Source of the DNA: Nansenia antarctica
Lineage: Eukaryota > Chordata > Actinopteri > Argentiniformes > Microstomatidae
Reading direction: 5' to 3'
Assembly (NCBI GenBank): GCA_963989245.1
Contig: OZ022345.1
Span: 43,020,986 to 43,084,985, forward strand
DNA: 64,000 bases
Positions within the stretch are counted from its first letter, which is position 1. Every line of letters starts with the position of its first letter. The translations under genes were made by a program, and so were the position numbers. Of this stretch, positions 1 through 36,850 are shown in pieces. The notes beneath the pieces were generated by a model. That model searched no databases. It was not told the origin of the DNA and worked only from the letters and a program-made list of their open reading frames with translations.

Positions 1-59
1 AGTTCTGAGGATTGTGTTTTGAAACATTAAATAAATTTATTTTCCATATTTTAAAATGT

Positions 60-262
60 ATTTTTATTTATGTTCAAATGCTATGTTCAGACTGTGTTCA
101 GAGACTGGAAATAATAAAACAGTTGTATTGACACAGAAAACCTGTGTATGCCTGCTTTTTCCCCACACAGGAATCAATAAGGGAATCGATAAATAATCGA
201 ATTGATAAGCAGAATCAATAATGGAATTGGTATCAATAACATCTTATCAATTTGTATCCCTA
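60..262. repeat. hAT-like element end (dispersed repeat)
   Basis: This stretch contains repeated AATCGATAA-type motifs and ends in a TATCAATTTGTATCCCTAG-like terminus. The same sequence recurs in the same orientation at about 39330-39510, so it is a dispersed repeat. It resembles the ends of fish hAT elements, but no transposase is visible here. It lies in the last intron of the piwil1-like gene. Confidence 0.5.
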
Positions 263-264
263 GA

Positions 265-481
<217 letters not shown>

Positions 482-650
482 GAGGGGAGCAGCTACCTGA
501 AGAGCACTTTGGAGTGAACTTGCCTGCCCTCTCTGCCTGCACTGCCCTGCCCTGCCTGCCCTGCTTGCTGACCCTCCTGATCTGCCTGCTTCACTATAGA
601 AGCTCTGCCCCTATTCCCCGGAATCAATAAATACACCCAGCTTTGGGTTT
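482..650 (+). other. piwil1: piwil1-like 3' UTR with polyadenylation signal
   Basis: After the TGA comes a short CT-rich 3' UTR with CTGCCCTGC repeats. A canonical AATAAA lies at 626-631 and a GT-rich stretch at about 660-700, so cleavage is expected near 645-655. Confidence 0.6.
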
Positions 651-1417
651 TACTCTCCATCTGCCTCTTGTGTTCTGCACTAGTCTGGTTGTCACAAATA
701 AAGAGAGTTGACTCAGTAGTAAGAGGGCATTGGTTGGCAACCATAGGTATATGTAGTTTTACTGTCTAAACTTCCTTCCATTATCCTTATCAGCCAACAT
801 AGTGAATTCAAATCATATCTTTCATACAAGCACAACATTGACTTCAGAACATCAATTTCTGGGGAAAAGTAACCACACATTTCACTTTCCCCTTTGAACA
901 TCCAGAGGAAATTAGATGCAGTATGTCCATCCAGAATCCATGTTCAGCTCTGTTATGTGCTTTTCCACAAAAACAGGCATTTCCCATTGATCTTGGCTAC
1001 ATCAAAACAAATGATGTTGATGAGACGGACCAGAGAGGGACTACGGAATGCAATCATAAGCAGCATCAAAACATGTCTTCTAGTTTAATGCTACTGTACA
1101 TCTTAATACATATAACAAGATAAAAAAAATACATTCCACATAATTTGATTATTACTTTCATTTCTTAATTCGGGTAGCACAAGAAAACATTAAATTAAAT
1201 ATTGAGTGACAATTACTGTAATGAATACAGTATGTAATTCATCTTTAATGTGCTTTTGCATCTATTTTTGTGAATATCAACAAATGTCTTGTAGTGTTAC
1301 AGTTTATCCTACTGACTTGAAGTCAGGTAGGCCTAGCTGGGGCAACATGGGTTTGTGGGAGCCACGCCTGTACTCTGCTACTAGTGGGGGTAATGTGTGC
1401 AAAATGTTAGGGTAATC
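651..1417. other. Intergenic stretch, no gene seen
   Basis: No reading frame with family resemblance, no RNA gene and no clear repeat boundary was found between the piwil1 polyadenylation region and the inverted repeat starting near 1418. Confidence 0.5.
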
Positions 1418-1694
1418 GTTCACTTTTTCATAAAAGCACGAAACTTGGTACACTTGTACAGTTTGTTGTCCTGAACATTTTCAGACGTGGAGCCCTCGAA
1501 AAAACTCCTCCTAGTGGCCGTGGCGGCCATCTTCCTTTCCGAAGTGTGTATTTTGCTTCATATCTCCTGAACCAAACATGATAACACCGAACAGATGTTG
1601 TCTACCCCTATGTTTTGAAGGTCAAGGATTACAATGATACCATATATACAACATCATAAAGTGTTCAGGTGAATAGTTAAGTGGTGACCTCAGA
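1418..1694 (+). repeat. Left terminal inverted repeat
   Basis: Pairs with 4176-4460 in inverted orientation over about 280 bp, with scattered mismatches and small indels. It defines the left end of the transposon. Confidence 0.75.
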
Positions 1695-1799
1695 CCTCAT
1701 AATGTGCCAGGGATCACCGAAGCAGATACATTGGGACAAGGGAACAAGTTTAAGGAAGTTTAATAAAAACAAAGGTGCCACCACACACTACCCTGACAC

Positions 1800-2135
1800 C
1801 TATTCTTCACTGTCTCCACAGTCTCCTCCACACTGACACAGAGCAGTGCACTTTAAGGAGGCTTTTCTGCACTTGCAATGCCCCCGGCAGCCTTTCTTGC
1901 AGCCACAACTCAAAAGTTCAAGGATGGACTGGCTTGCCTGTGGAAGAGTTGACCACAAAGGTTTCCAGTCACTTGGATCCATCCAACCCCAGTCTGTTGG
2001 TGATGGCATCTTAGGTGCAACCACAAGAGCTTGTCCCCAACCATGTCGTCCTTGGTACACTACTCTTTTCCCCTTCCTTTCTTGGTGAATAACTCAAGAC
2101 GGGCTTCATCGATGTTGAGTTGGCTGCTGGTGCGA
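1800..2135 (-). pseudogene. Transposon-encoded protein, cysteine-rich C-terminal part
   Basis: Reading leftward beyond the L2 insertion, the frame resumes with NRTSSQLNIDEARLELFTKK, shifts, then gives DWGWMDPSDWKPLW and a cysteine-rich tail, LSCGCKKGCRGHCKCRKA followed by CTALCQCGGDC. The Cys spacing resembles CXC/CRC (tesmin-like) metal-binding domains. It is the 3' part of the same broken gene as 3250-3840: the words on either side of the insertion (FTILL and YNRTSSQ) belong to one continuous protein in this family as I remember it. Confidence 0.55.
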
Positions 2136-2136
2136 T

Positions 2137-3247
2137 TATAGAGTGAATGAAAGAATGAATTATCTTTATTGTCATTGTAACAGGTGCAACAACATTTAAA
2201 TGCAAGCCCTAGGTTCTAACAATCAAACACAGTCCTAAGATAATAAAAAACAAGAATGAGACATAAATAGACATGAGGCATGATACTGAAGCGCCTGCCT
2301 GAGCGCAGCCGTATGAAGTGTTTGTAGCCAGGGTGGTGTGGGTCCTTGAGGATTTTGACTGCCTTGTTGAGACATCGGGAGTTGTACAGTTCTTCCAGGG
2401 AGGGGAGAGGGCATCCGATGATCTTCTGGGCCGAGTTGACGACCCTCTGGAGCGCTTTCCTCTCTGTGGCTGTGCAGCTGAGGAACCACACGCAGATGCA
2501 GTACGTGATGATGCTTTCCACGGAGCAGCGGTAGAAGGACACAAGCAGGTCTTGTCTGAGGTGGTAGTTTCTGAGTATTCTCAGGAAGTAGAGTCTCTGC
2601 TGTGCCTTCTTGATGATCGCCGTGGTGTTGGTTTCTCCAGGTCAGGTCATCCTCCAGGTGGACGCCCAGGAATCTGAAGACTGAGACCATCGATGTACAG
2701 GGGCTGTATGACGGTATTCTTCCTCCTGTAGTCCACAATCATCTCCTGGGTCTTTAGCTTGTTCAGCTGCAGGTTGTTGGTTTTACACAGGACTGACAGC
2801 TGCTCCACCTCGTCGCGGTACGCGGCCTCGTCACCTTCGGAGATGCAGCCCACCACGGTGGTGTCGTCAGCAAACTTGATGATGGCGTTGCTGGGGTGGA
2901 CGGCGATGAAGTCGTGGGTGTAGATGGAATAGAATAGGGGACTCAGCACGCAGCCCTGGGGGGATCCGGTGCTGAGGCTGATGGCTGTGGAGGTGTGGGG
3001 GCCTATCCTGACACTCTGGGGGCGGTCAGACAGGAAGTCCTTGGACCACCGGCAGAGGAGGTGGTCTAGTCCGAGGTCTAGGAGTTTGGGCACCAATCTG
3101 TCGGGTAGGATGGTGTTAAATGCCGAGCTGAAGTCCAGGAAGAGCAGCCGTGCGTAGCCCCCCCCCACTCTCCAGGTGGGACAGGGTAGAGTGGAGAGTT
3201 GTGGCGATGGCATCCTCCGTGGACCTGTTAGCTCTGTAGGCAAATTG
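2137..3247 (-). mobile_element. 5'-truncated L2 LINE (reverse transcriptase fragment)
   Basis: Minus-strand frames encode a LINE reverse transcriptase: [39 protein letters not shown] and [12 protein letters not shown]. After a frameshift near 2640-2740 comes the typical L2 C-terminus, VESIITYCICVWFLSCTATE with KALQRVVNSAQKIIG. The copy starts inside the reverse transcriptase ([13 protein letters not shown] region) and ends in the L2-type tail AATGACAATAAAGATAATTC with TTCA repeats at 2137-2165. It inserted into the nuclease-like transposon gene and is dead (frameshifts, truncation). Confidence 0.85.
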
Positions 3248-3249
3248 AG

Positions 3250-3840
3250 AAGAATTGTGAAGCGCTCCACAGTAGACATAACTTCCTCCGGTATGCTGTT
3301 TGGAGCCTGTGACAGAGCCATGAAGGCCTCTGTTGCCATGTCATAGGCATTCCAGGTTTCCCATGCTGCCTTCTTGCCCCTGGTTGCAAATGCACACACT
3401 GTCACAGCTAGTAAAAACATGGAACACAGGAAGAGCCTTTGATTTGATCTCATGGATGGGTATGTACCTGAAGTTCTTACTAGTCCCAAACGCCACCCAC
3501 AGCTCCTCAATGTCCAGCTCAGACACGTGTGCAATGGCTAGGACCACAACACAACTGTGTCCACAGTGCGCAGGATGATCTTTCTATACCCCTTTCTTGT
3601 AGCATCCGCCACATGGAGTAGCATCCTTGTATCTGCCTCCTCATGTGTGCAAGGGGAAAGATGATGTGTGTCTAGTAGTGGGTGAGTTGACAGAGCATTG
3701 GGTCCGTACCTGGAAACAACTTGTTTGGTCGTTGACATTTCCACAAGGTTCCTGGCCAGGAAGTGAAACAGTTCTGTTTTGTTTTCGTCCACTCTCAGGA
3801 AGCCTTTCCAGTTGGTTGGTATCTTGTTTTTTCCATCCAC
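3250..3840 (-). pseudogene. Transposon-encoded nuclease-like protein, 5' and middle part (frameshifted)
   Basis: Minus-strand pieces in shifted frames read HEEADTRMLLHVADA, then IILRTVDT, then [32 protein letters not shown] and [21 protein letters not shown] have seen this chain of motifs in predicted proteins repeated in fish and cnidarian genomes. The acidic spacing (EEAD, then VDTD-like, then a GCD-like motif) resembles the catalytic core of FEN1/XPG PIN-like nucleases; that link is my inference. At least two frameshifts break it (near 3540 and 3400), and the usual GCD glycine is serine here (SCD). The downstream half continues at 1800-2135 beyond the L2 insertion. Confidence 0.55.
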
Positions 3841-4175
3841 TCTTGTTCTTGTGCCCGTTCCTCGCTTCTGTCTTGTCTGGGACTTTAAGCTGTTTGCTTC
3901 ATAATTAATTAATTTATTATTAAATTCATTTTAATTTAATTTAATTTTTAATTAATTAATTAATGCTTTATAGCAGTCCCACACCACATCCACTCTGTCA
4001 ACACTTTCCAAGTAAGGTGCAACAACTGAAATACCTACATTCATAGCCTAATAGACAATTCTGGACTTAGAGAACTATAGTAAATAAATTATTATATGAA
4101 ATATATTATGAAAATTGAATATGCATATTCTCAGATACTGCGATTTCATTTTAATCATTCTCAGTCACAACGTCA

Positions 4176-4460
4176 CTGATTTCACCACTAACTATTCACC
4201 AGAACATTTTATGATGTAGTATATGGTATCATTGTAATCCTTGACCTTCCAAACATGAGGGTAGACATCACCTGTTCTGTGTTATCATGTTTGGTTCAGG
4301 AGATATGAAGCAAAATACATTATTGGGCTACGGCGGAAAGGAAAATGCCCGCCACGGCCACTAGGAGGAGTTTTTGCGAGGAGGGCTCCACGTCTGAAAA
4401 TGTTCAGGACCCCAAACTGTACAAGTGTACCAAGTTTGGTGCTTTTATGAAAAAGTGAAC
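4176..4460 (-). repeat. Right terminal inverted repeat
   Basis: Inverted partner of 1418-1694. It includes the TACAAGTGTACCAAGTTTGG and TTATGAAAAAGTGAAC blocks seen in reverse on the left. Confidence 0.75.
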
Positions 4461-4587
4461 TATTTTTTCACATATTAACCGGAATATACCAACTAGTGGA
4501 CATATTTTAGATTGGAGCAAATCGCATGTGACTAGATTATGTGATAATGACGTCAGTCTGCTGCGTGGCACCACGTGAACGTTTTTA

Positions 4588-4715
4588 CATTCCAAGATTA
4601 TGTTTTGTGAGATGGAACCTTTGTATTTTATTAATTACTAACTAAAAAACTTTATTTTTATTTTTTAAAGATAACACCACACAGGCATTAATAAACACCT
4701 AATGGATGCGGGTGG
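4588..4715 (-). repeat. Fragment of the MITE family found at 53.3 kb
   Basis: About 125 bases are the reverse complement of about 53330-53455, sharing GATGGAACCTTTGTATTTTA and ACACCACACAGGCATTAATA blocks. This copy lacks clear terminal repeats. Confidence 0.6.
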
Positions 4716-5564
4716 TAGCTTGCGCTAAATTGACGGCAAACGGGCGGCCCCCCTCTAGCGGTTGTGGCCCTAAGCGACCGCATAGCAACCGCATAGCCTG
4801 CTTATGCCAGCAGCCTCCCCACCCCTCCGACAACAACGTGCCCTCTCACAGTGACAGTGATTTATATCTTTCTGAACTGAACGTTGAATAGAGAACTTTA
4901 CCGTTAAAAGAATGCTGTGAATTATTTGGGATTAGTGTTACTGAAATTGTAACCTTGTAACCAGTGAAATCTTTTGCTAGAAAGGGGTGGAAGGACGTTT
5001 TAAATGAGTGATACCACACCACGTGTCAAAGCAATAAAATACCTACTAGGTTGTACTACTTGTATCTACTAGGTGTTGTGTATACTGTAGAGGACACGTC
5101 TGGCAAAACAGAATTCAGCAATTTTTTCTTCTTCAATGTTGCAAGCTAACACCTAGCAATAACTCTGCAAAATAGTCTTACCTGATTGAAAAAGAGTCAA
5201 GACAACACATATAACAAGACAACACATAACAAGCAATCATCTACGGGCATGTGGGGGATGGTTGGAATGTAACATCCAATTATGAGCACATTCTACCGTC
5301 ATCGCATTCTACCGACATCGCTCTGTCCAAGTTAAGTCCAAACCAGATCGACTAATCTAAAATACTCCAGACCTCCCAAGAGGGGTGAGAACAACACAAT
5401 TTGGAGGTATGGCTATGTGAGACTACTGAAACTGTGACTAAATAATTGTGTCTAAATAATTGTGTATTTAGAAGCATCACATTTTGTGGAATCACTAATA
5501 TAATCTTTGAAAAAAAAGCAACAGAGAAGAGCAACAAATGTAGCTACAAACTGAAATCACTCTA
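4716..5564. other. Intergenic stretch, no gene seen
   Basis: AT-rich sequence between the transposon cluster and the predicted 3' end of itprid2. Only short uninformative frames are present. Confidence 0.45.
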
Positions 5565-7558
5565 AATGTATTGAAAATAAATACATCTTTATTATTTGCT
5601 ATAGAGATCGATCCCTCATACATCCCAGCAGACAAAGGTAAACAAAAACAAGAACAAACACCATTCAAAAGCTCTCCGTTAGCAGAAGTAGCTGACGTAC
5701 ACTCGTAGAAATCAGTTAGTATTACAAATCATTCAGGAATAAAATAATCAACACCTGTGGAAAATATAATGTACGTGTTTTTCTCATAATTACATATACA
5801 GCAGGGCAATACATTGTCATTCTAACACTTTGTAAAGTCGTAAAAGTCACATTTGAAATAAGACTCATAAATACATCGATATTTCTGTAAGTAAGAGAAA
5901 GACTAAGTACTGTAGTTGTATAGAGCTATATTGATTCTAACATTTCGATCCGCACCCCACCATTTGGGTACTTACAGGATATTTCTAGGCAATACAAGAA
6001 CATATTTCAGGACAATACATTTAGTGGTTTTAAAGCCTGTTCTATGACGACATACGTAGAAAGTTAGGAATGTGAAGCGTTTGTTGTTGTTAGTTTTTTC
6101 ACACACTGAATAAATGAACGAATGTTCAATGAATACAATGTGTACATTTAACAGTGGCGCATACAAAATAAACAGTAGTTGCTATCCATCTTTTTCAAGT
6201 TCAAAGTGAAATGTATTGCACAGTTCGTTCCTCATAGAGGCAGCATCAGAAGAGAGTGTGATTACAGCAGACGACACACACCCATACAGACCTTGAATCC
6301 CAAACTGACTAGCTCCTACCCACTAAGGCATTAGTGTCATCTCTCTCTAGAGCACACAACATGTATGGCCTTACTCTGTGCTACCCTGTAACACCTTGAC
6401 AACGAGAGGCGTAGTCTGAGATTGTTGCAAAAAAAATGGTAGTAGCTCCATCCCTCTGATTGGCTGAGAGGATATGTAGCCCTAGTAGAGTACCGAGGGG
6501 TGTCATCACTTCTGGTCCACACAAACTTTCCACGTTAACTTTCTCTGAGTAATTACTTATCATTTCAGTGTTCTAAACAATGCTTACAATTTCCCAGATT
6601 GTTCATCTCGCCAGTATCTTCTGTGCTATCGGAAAACAAATTGAACCCATTTCGAACATGGTCGTAACATCTCGTAACATCACCATTTTAAATGTCACAA
6701 TGGTTGCTCCTCAAGAATAGGAATACGTCATAACACATTGGTGATTATCTGGGAGGTTGGTGAACGGGTGGGTTCATGTTTCCATCGAAATTCATGAGGA
6801 ATTTTAAGGTGGACCCAGGAAGTATGTACTCCCCACAGATCTAGTGGTTAGGGGTGAGTGGTTAGGGGCTCCCGGGGGGGGGGGGGGGGTTAGGATTCAA
6901 CCAAACAACATGTTCACTAGCCTGGCTATAAGTCTCTCTAACGCTTGGTCACCTTCCACCATTCTGGACATGCACTTGGACCCACGTCACATGCTTAAAC
7001 ACAACCCCACATACATCAGGACCAGGCATCCTCCCAAAGGCACAAACAACAAAAAACAACAGTTTACAGTCTTACAGCATATAGACAACAACACACTCTC
7101 TTCAATCACATTCTGAGTGTCTGAAATAGGACGGCTAGGGTAGGAGAAGAGCGATATATTCGACAGCAGCATCAGTGTCTCCCAAGGCATGGTCATGGTG
7201 ATGGCGTTCGGCATCATCTGCCACCATCACGCCACAGTGTTAAGGCAGTAGGGGAGCTGTTCTCAGTGCAAAGCATCACCAGTGTTAAGGATGGGTCGAC
7301 TTTTGCCAGTGTTCAGAACGATTAGGCTTCATTAGGCCTAACGCACAGGGATCTCCCTCCTCTTCAGGTGCAAAAACCAATCTATAAGCAAGCAGACACC
7401 TAGGTATCATCTTATCCTATCTATCTGGCCTGAAATGGGTGATCGTTGACATTTACTCTACTGAGGATCAGACTCAACGTCTTGTCTGTTAAGACGGCTT
7501 ATCTACTCTGAAGTGAAAAGCCATAAACACAGATGAGACGTAGGATCTGTCCGTGTGA
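5565..7558 (-). other. itprid2: itprid2 3' UTR (predicted)
   Basis: Downstream of the stop codon on the minus strand, about 2 kb runs to the only clear minus-strand AATAAA (TTTATT on the plus strand at about 5589-5594), giving a polyadenylation site near 5565-5580. The region has a C16 run on the sense strand (plus-strand G16 at 6874-6889) and no coding potential. The end is inferred from the signal alone. Confidence 0.5.
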
Positions 7559-33709
<26,151 letters not shown>

Positions 33710-33760
33710 GGCCCTCCGCTCCCCGGTTGAGGGCCGCTACAGTGTCGGGGGGCAAGTCAC
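33710..33760 (-). other. itprid2: itprid2 5' UTR portion of exon 2
   Basis: Fifty-one nt lie between the predicted acceptor CCCCTGTAG and the start ATG. The acceptor implies at least one upstream non-coding exon to the right. Confidence 0.6.
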
Positions 33761-36721
33761 CTACAGGGGCGGGAGGGAGGGAGGGAGGGAGTTAGATGAG
33801 TCACGAGAGCGAAGCCAAGTGGCCCCCCCGTATCCCTCTTTAGCGATTCATGACCCGGTTACACCAAAGGACAATCGTGACAATCGTTAATAATGTGCTG
33901 ACGGATGGACGGACGGACGGGCAGACAGACAGACGTTGCATAGAGACAGACGTCCACCTTGCACAAACAAAAGTTTCATTGACATCGACGAGCGGACGTT
34001 CTGCAAACACAGGCTGCACTGTCATATACCATATGCCTGCACCATAAGAACATATGCACACAGCTCAGAAATGGAACACCAACAGTACACGGAGCAATAA
34101 ATGAACGATGGCCCTATACAGACTCTGAAAACAAACCAAGCAGCCGCGACGTGCAAAACAATCATCACACTGAAAACAAGATACCGGTAACCCAAAATAA
34201 AATCAATATCTTGACCTTAAAAAAACGTACAACGTTACGATATGGATGCCTTTGAACAACATTTTATATTTTCATCAACAATTATCACAAGACATTATGA
34301 TATAATATAATATTAGTACCTCAGGATCCCTCCTGTCCTGACCAGAATAAAAACGTGAAAGCGAGCGCCCACCAAGCAGAAAAGCAGGACCGAGGCCGGC
34401 CGCAACACAGCTGTAAGTCGAACAGGAAACGTCTGTTTAGTTGAAAGATTACGCACTGGTGCCAAGTCATTTCCTGTATGGGATCTGCACTGTTCTGAAG
34501 AAGAAGAGCTGCTGGAGGAGTGGGATGGAGTGAATGTTTTTTGGTGTAAGTGTGCAGTCCCCTAGGGGAAGAGATAGGGGAGCTATTATTAGGTACCCCC
34601 CATTTCCAGAGTAATTGTCACAAATAAGCAGGAATGCAACCCCAGAAATACAAACAACGGCCACTTACCCTTTAAAAACACAACACTGACTGCAGCCTGC
34701 AACAGGCTAAGTAAATATGTGACTTTACACACAAACATAAACAAATAGCCTATATTTGGACATAATATGGGAAAGCGTGCGGAGATATTCTGTTTGGAAT
34801 ATTTCTGCAAACCAGATCTTAACGTGGCCTTGTGAATCAATAGCAAGGCCATTCTTAATTTTCTGCTTCACAATTCTATGTTGACTTTCCTGATGTCTCC
34901 AAGACTGAAGAGGACCTTTTGCCTAATTGCCTAGGCTTTTTCCCTCTGCGGGCGAACACCATTTTGTTGTCTATACAATCTCTGCAGGTCTGTCTATATA
35001 TGGTCCCAAAGGGGAATCAAATCCACAACCTAAGCATTCCTAGTGCCATGCTCGACCACCTGATCCACACTGGACCTGTACAGTACGCCTTAGCCTTCAT
35101 CTCTGGCAGCAAAGCCATGTATGTCCAGCCATTTATGATATGCAGAGCCATCACCACACGCCAGGCAGCGGTTATCCTCTGCAGTAAACACAGACCATCC
35201 CCAGCTCCTCTTCTTCTCTTCCTACCCATTTTAGACCTGTGGTAACGACACACTCTTGTAAACAGTCAGGTCTGAGGAAAATACTCGGCTCTAAATGGAT
35301 ATAGGCCAGGGAGATGGATGGTGGAAGTTCTGCTTTAATCTAAATAACTGGCTTCCCGCTAAGGGGCACTCTACCTTCACTGTCCACGGGAGACAGAGAG
35401 TCAACACAGATCTGGAGAAATCTCTTCATCTCTTCTCTCCCTCTGTCCTTTCATCCTCCCCTTGTCTCTCCTCTCATTTGCTTTTTCTCCCCTTACCCTA
35501 GCTCCCCCTCCTTTAATCCATCCCTCGCTCTTCTCATCCCTCTCTTTCTTAGGGTTTCCCGAAAGGCAGGAAGAAGAGCAGACGTGACGGTGTCTGAAGC
35601 CTGAATCCAGACCCTCTGGATGTGCCCTGTGTACCATGGCTGGGCTGTGACTTAACAGGAACTGTGCAGCCAGCTGGAGATACCATCGAGCTACCCTTCG
35701 CTCCATACTGTACAAAACATCCACACATGGACAATCAGTTACAATGAGTGACACAGCACTGGGGATTACTGTATGAAGACAGATCCGGTACAGGGAGACA
35801 GAGAGGAAGTAATATAACTGTTTAAATCATCTCTAAGCCCACAGGTACCACAGATGTAAGGGGATATGCAGATGGGTGGTTGGATAGGGAGAAGAGATGA
35901 ATTCCTGTGAATAGTGGCTTAATCATAACAGGTGTGCTGATACAGTACATTACACTCCGGACATAGGCCTATCCTCACCATCAGAAACCTTGGTACTTAC
36001 TGTACTGAACGACACCTTGCCTCAGGCTAAGAGGCCATTACGTATCAAGTCTTTTGAAGCTGCCTTCTTACCTCAGAGCCCAGATTGTAAATATTTATGA
36101 AAGCGCTGATACAGTGAAACAACAGTGAATTAGCCCCGTCCTTTCCTGTTCTGAACGGCCGCCAAACTAAAGCACAAGAGGAAACGTTAGCAACCTCGGC
36201 AAACACCTGGGCATCTTGGCTGTAGAGCACAGCATGTCTGTGTGGAACTCTTGGATCCTATAAAAGCAAAATCTCTGTTGTTAAGCTAGTCAAATCAAAC
36301 TTTATTCAAAGGTCATGTAAAATGATCCAAATATAAAACTATTAACCTAAAAGAGCGATAAATCATTGATATAGGCCAGGCTTTAAACATGATGAATAGC
36401 CTACTACTTGGAAGGAATAAACACTACTCTGCTATTATCATGCCCATCTTCAACATCTCTTGAGACCAAACAGAAGATGGTTTAGAGAGGATATCTATTT
36501 TTAGGTACTAGTCTGCACCCCCTACACACACCAGTGCCCTGACCCTTGTCAGCAAAGATGAGGATGTCCCAGTTCCCACATCACTGGCCAAATCTGACTT
36601 ATGAACCATTGTGACAGTCCCCACGTCTCAAACTTCAAGACTCAAAACAAAGCCCCTCTAGCACCACTCAACCAAGTAGCTCAACATAAGTTATTTTTGG
36701 GAGTGTGGTAGTCCCACTCTC

Positions 36722-36850
36722 GTAAGTTTCAGTTTTTATTAGATAGAAGAGAAGGACTAGAAAGTAAGGAAAGGAGAGGGAATGTCAGCAGGGCATGGGC
36801 GGGATTCGAACCCATGCCGACATGGGCATGTGAACTGAACAAAGTCAGTA
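36722..36850 (-). mobile_element. tRNA-derived SINE fragment
   Basis: On the minus strand a B box (GGGTTCGAATCCC, 36801-36813) is followed by CTGCTGACATTCCCTCTCC and ends in AATAAAAACTGAAAC. It looks like a 5'-truncated fish tRNA-SINE and has no A box. Confidence 0.55.

Larger units (their letters stand above)
1418..4460. mobile_element. Degenerate DNA transposon with ~280-bp terminal inverted repeats
   Basis: The sequence at about 1418-1694 is the diverged reverse complement of about 4176-4460. Both arms share blocks such as CACTTTTTCATAAAAGCAC, AACATTTTCAGACGTGGAG and CATATCTCCTGAACCAAACA. The 3-kb interior holds broken pieces of one minus-strand protein (see the pseudogene entries), interrupted by an L2 LINE. 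Long inverted repeats around a coding core identify a cut-and-paste-type element, now inactive. I cannot assign it to a superfamily. The outer boundary is fuzzy because divergence rises beyond 1418 and 4460, and no target duplication was read. Confidence 0.7.

Noticed and set aside
1250..1415. 69-codon plus-strand frame
   Set aside because: No similarity to any family I know; it lies next to the transposon end and is likely chance.
34318..34400. Alternative non-coding first exon of itprid2
   Set aside because: A GC-rich block with a CTGAG|GTACTA donor exists, but the donor is weaker than that at 44813 and no promoter motif was seen. It is not excluded.
36795..36820. tRNA gene on the minus strand
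   Set aside because: Only a B box is present, and it continues into a SINE-like tail.
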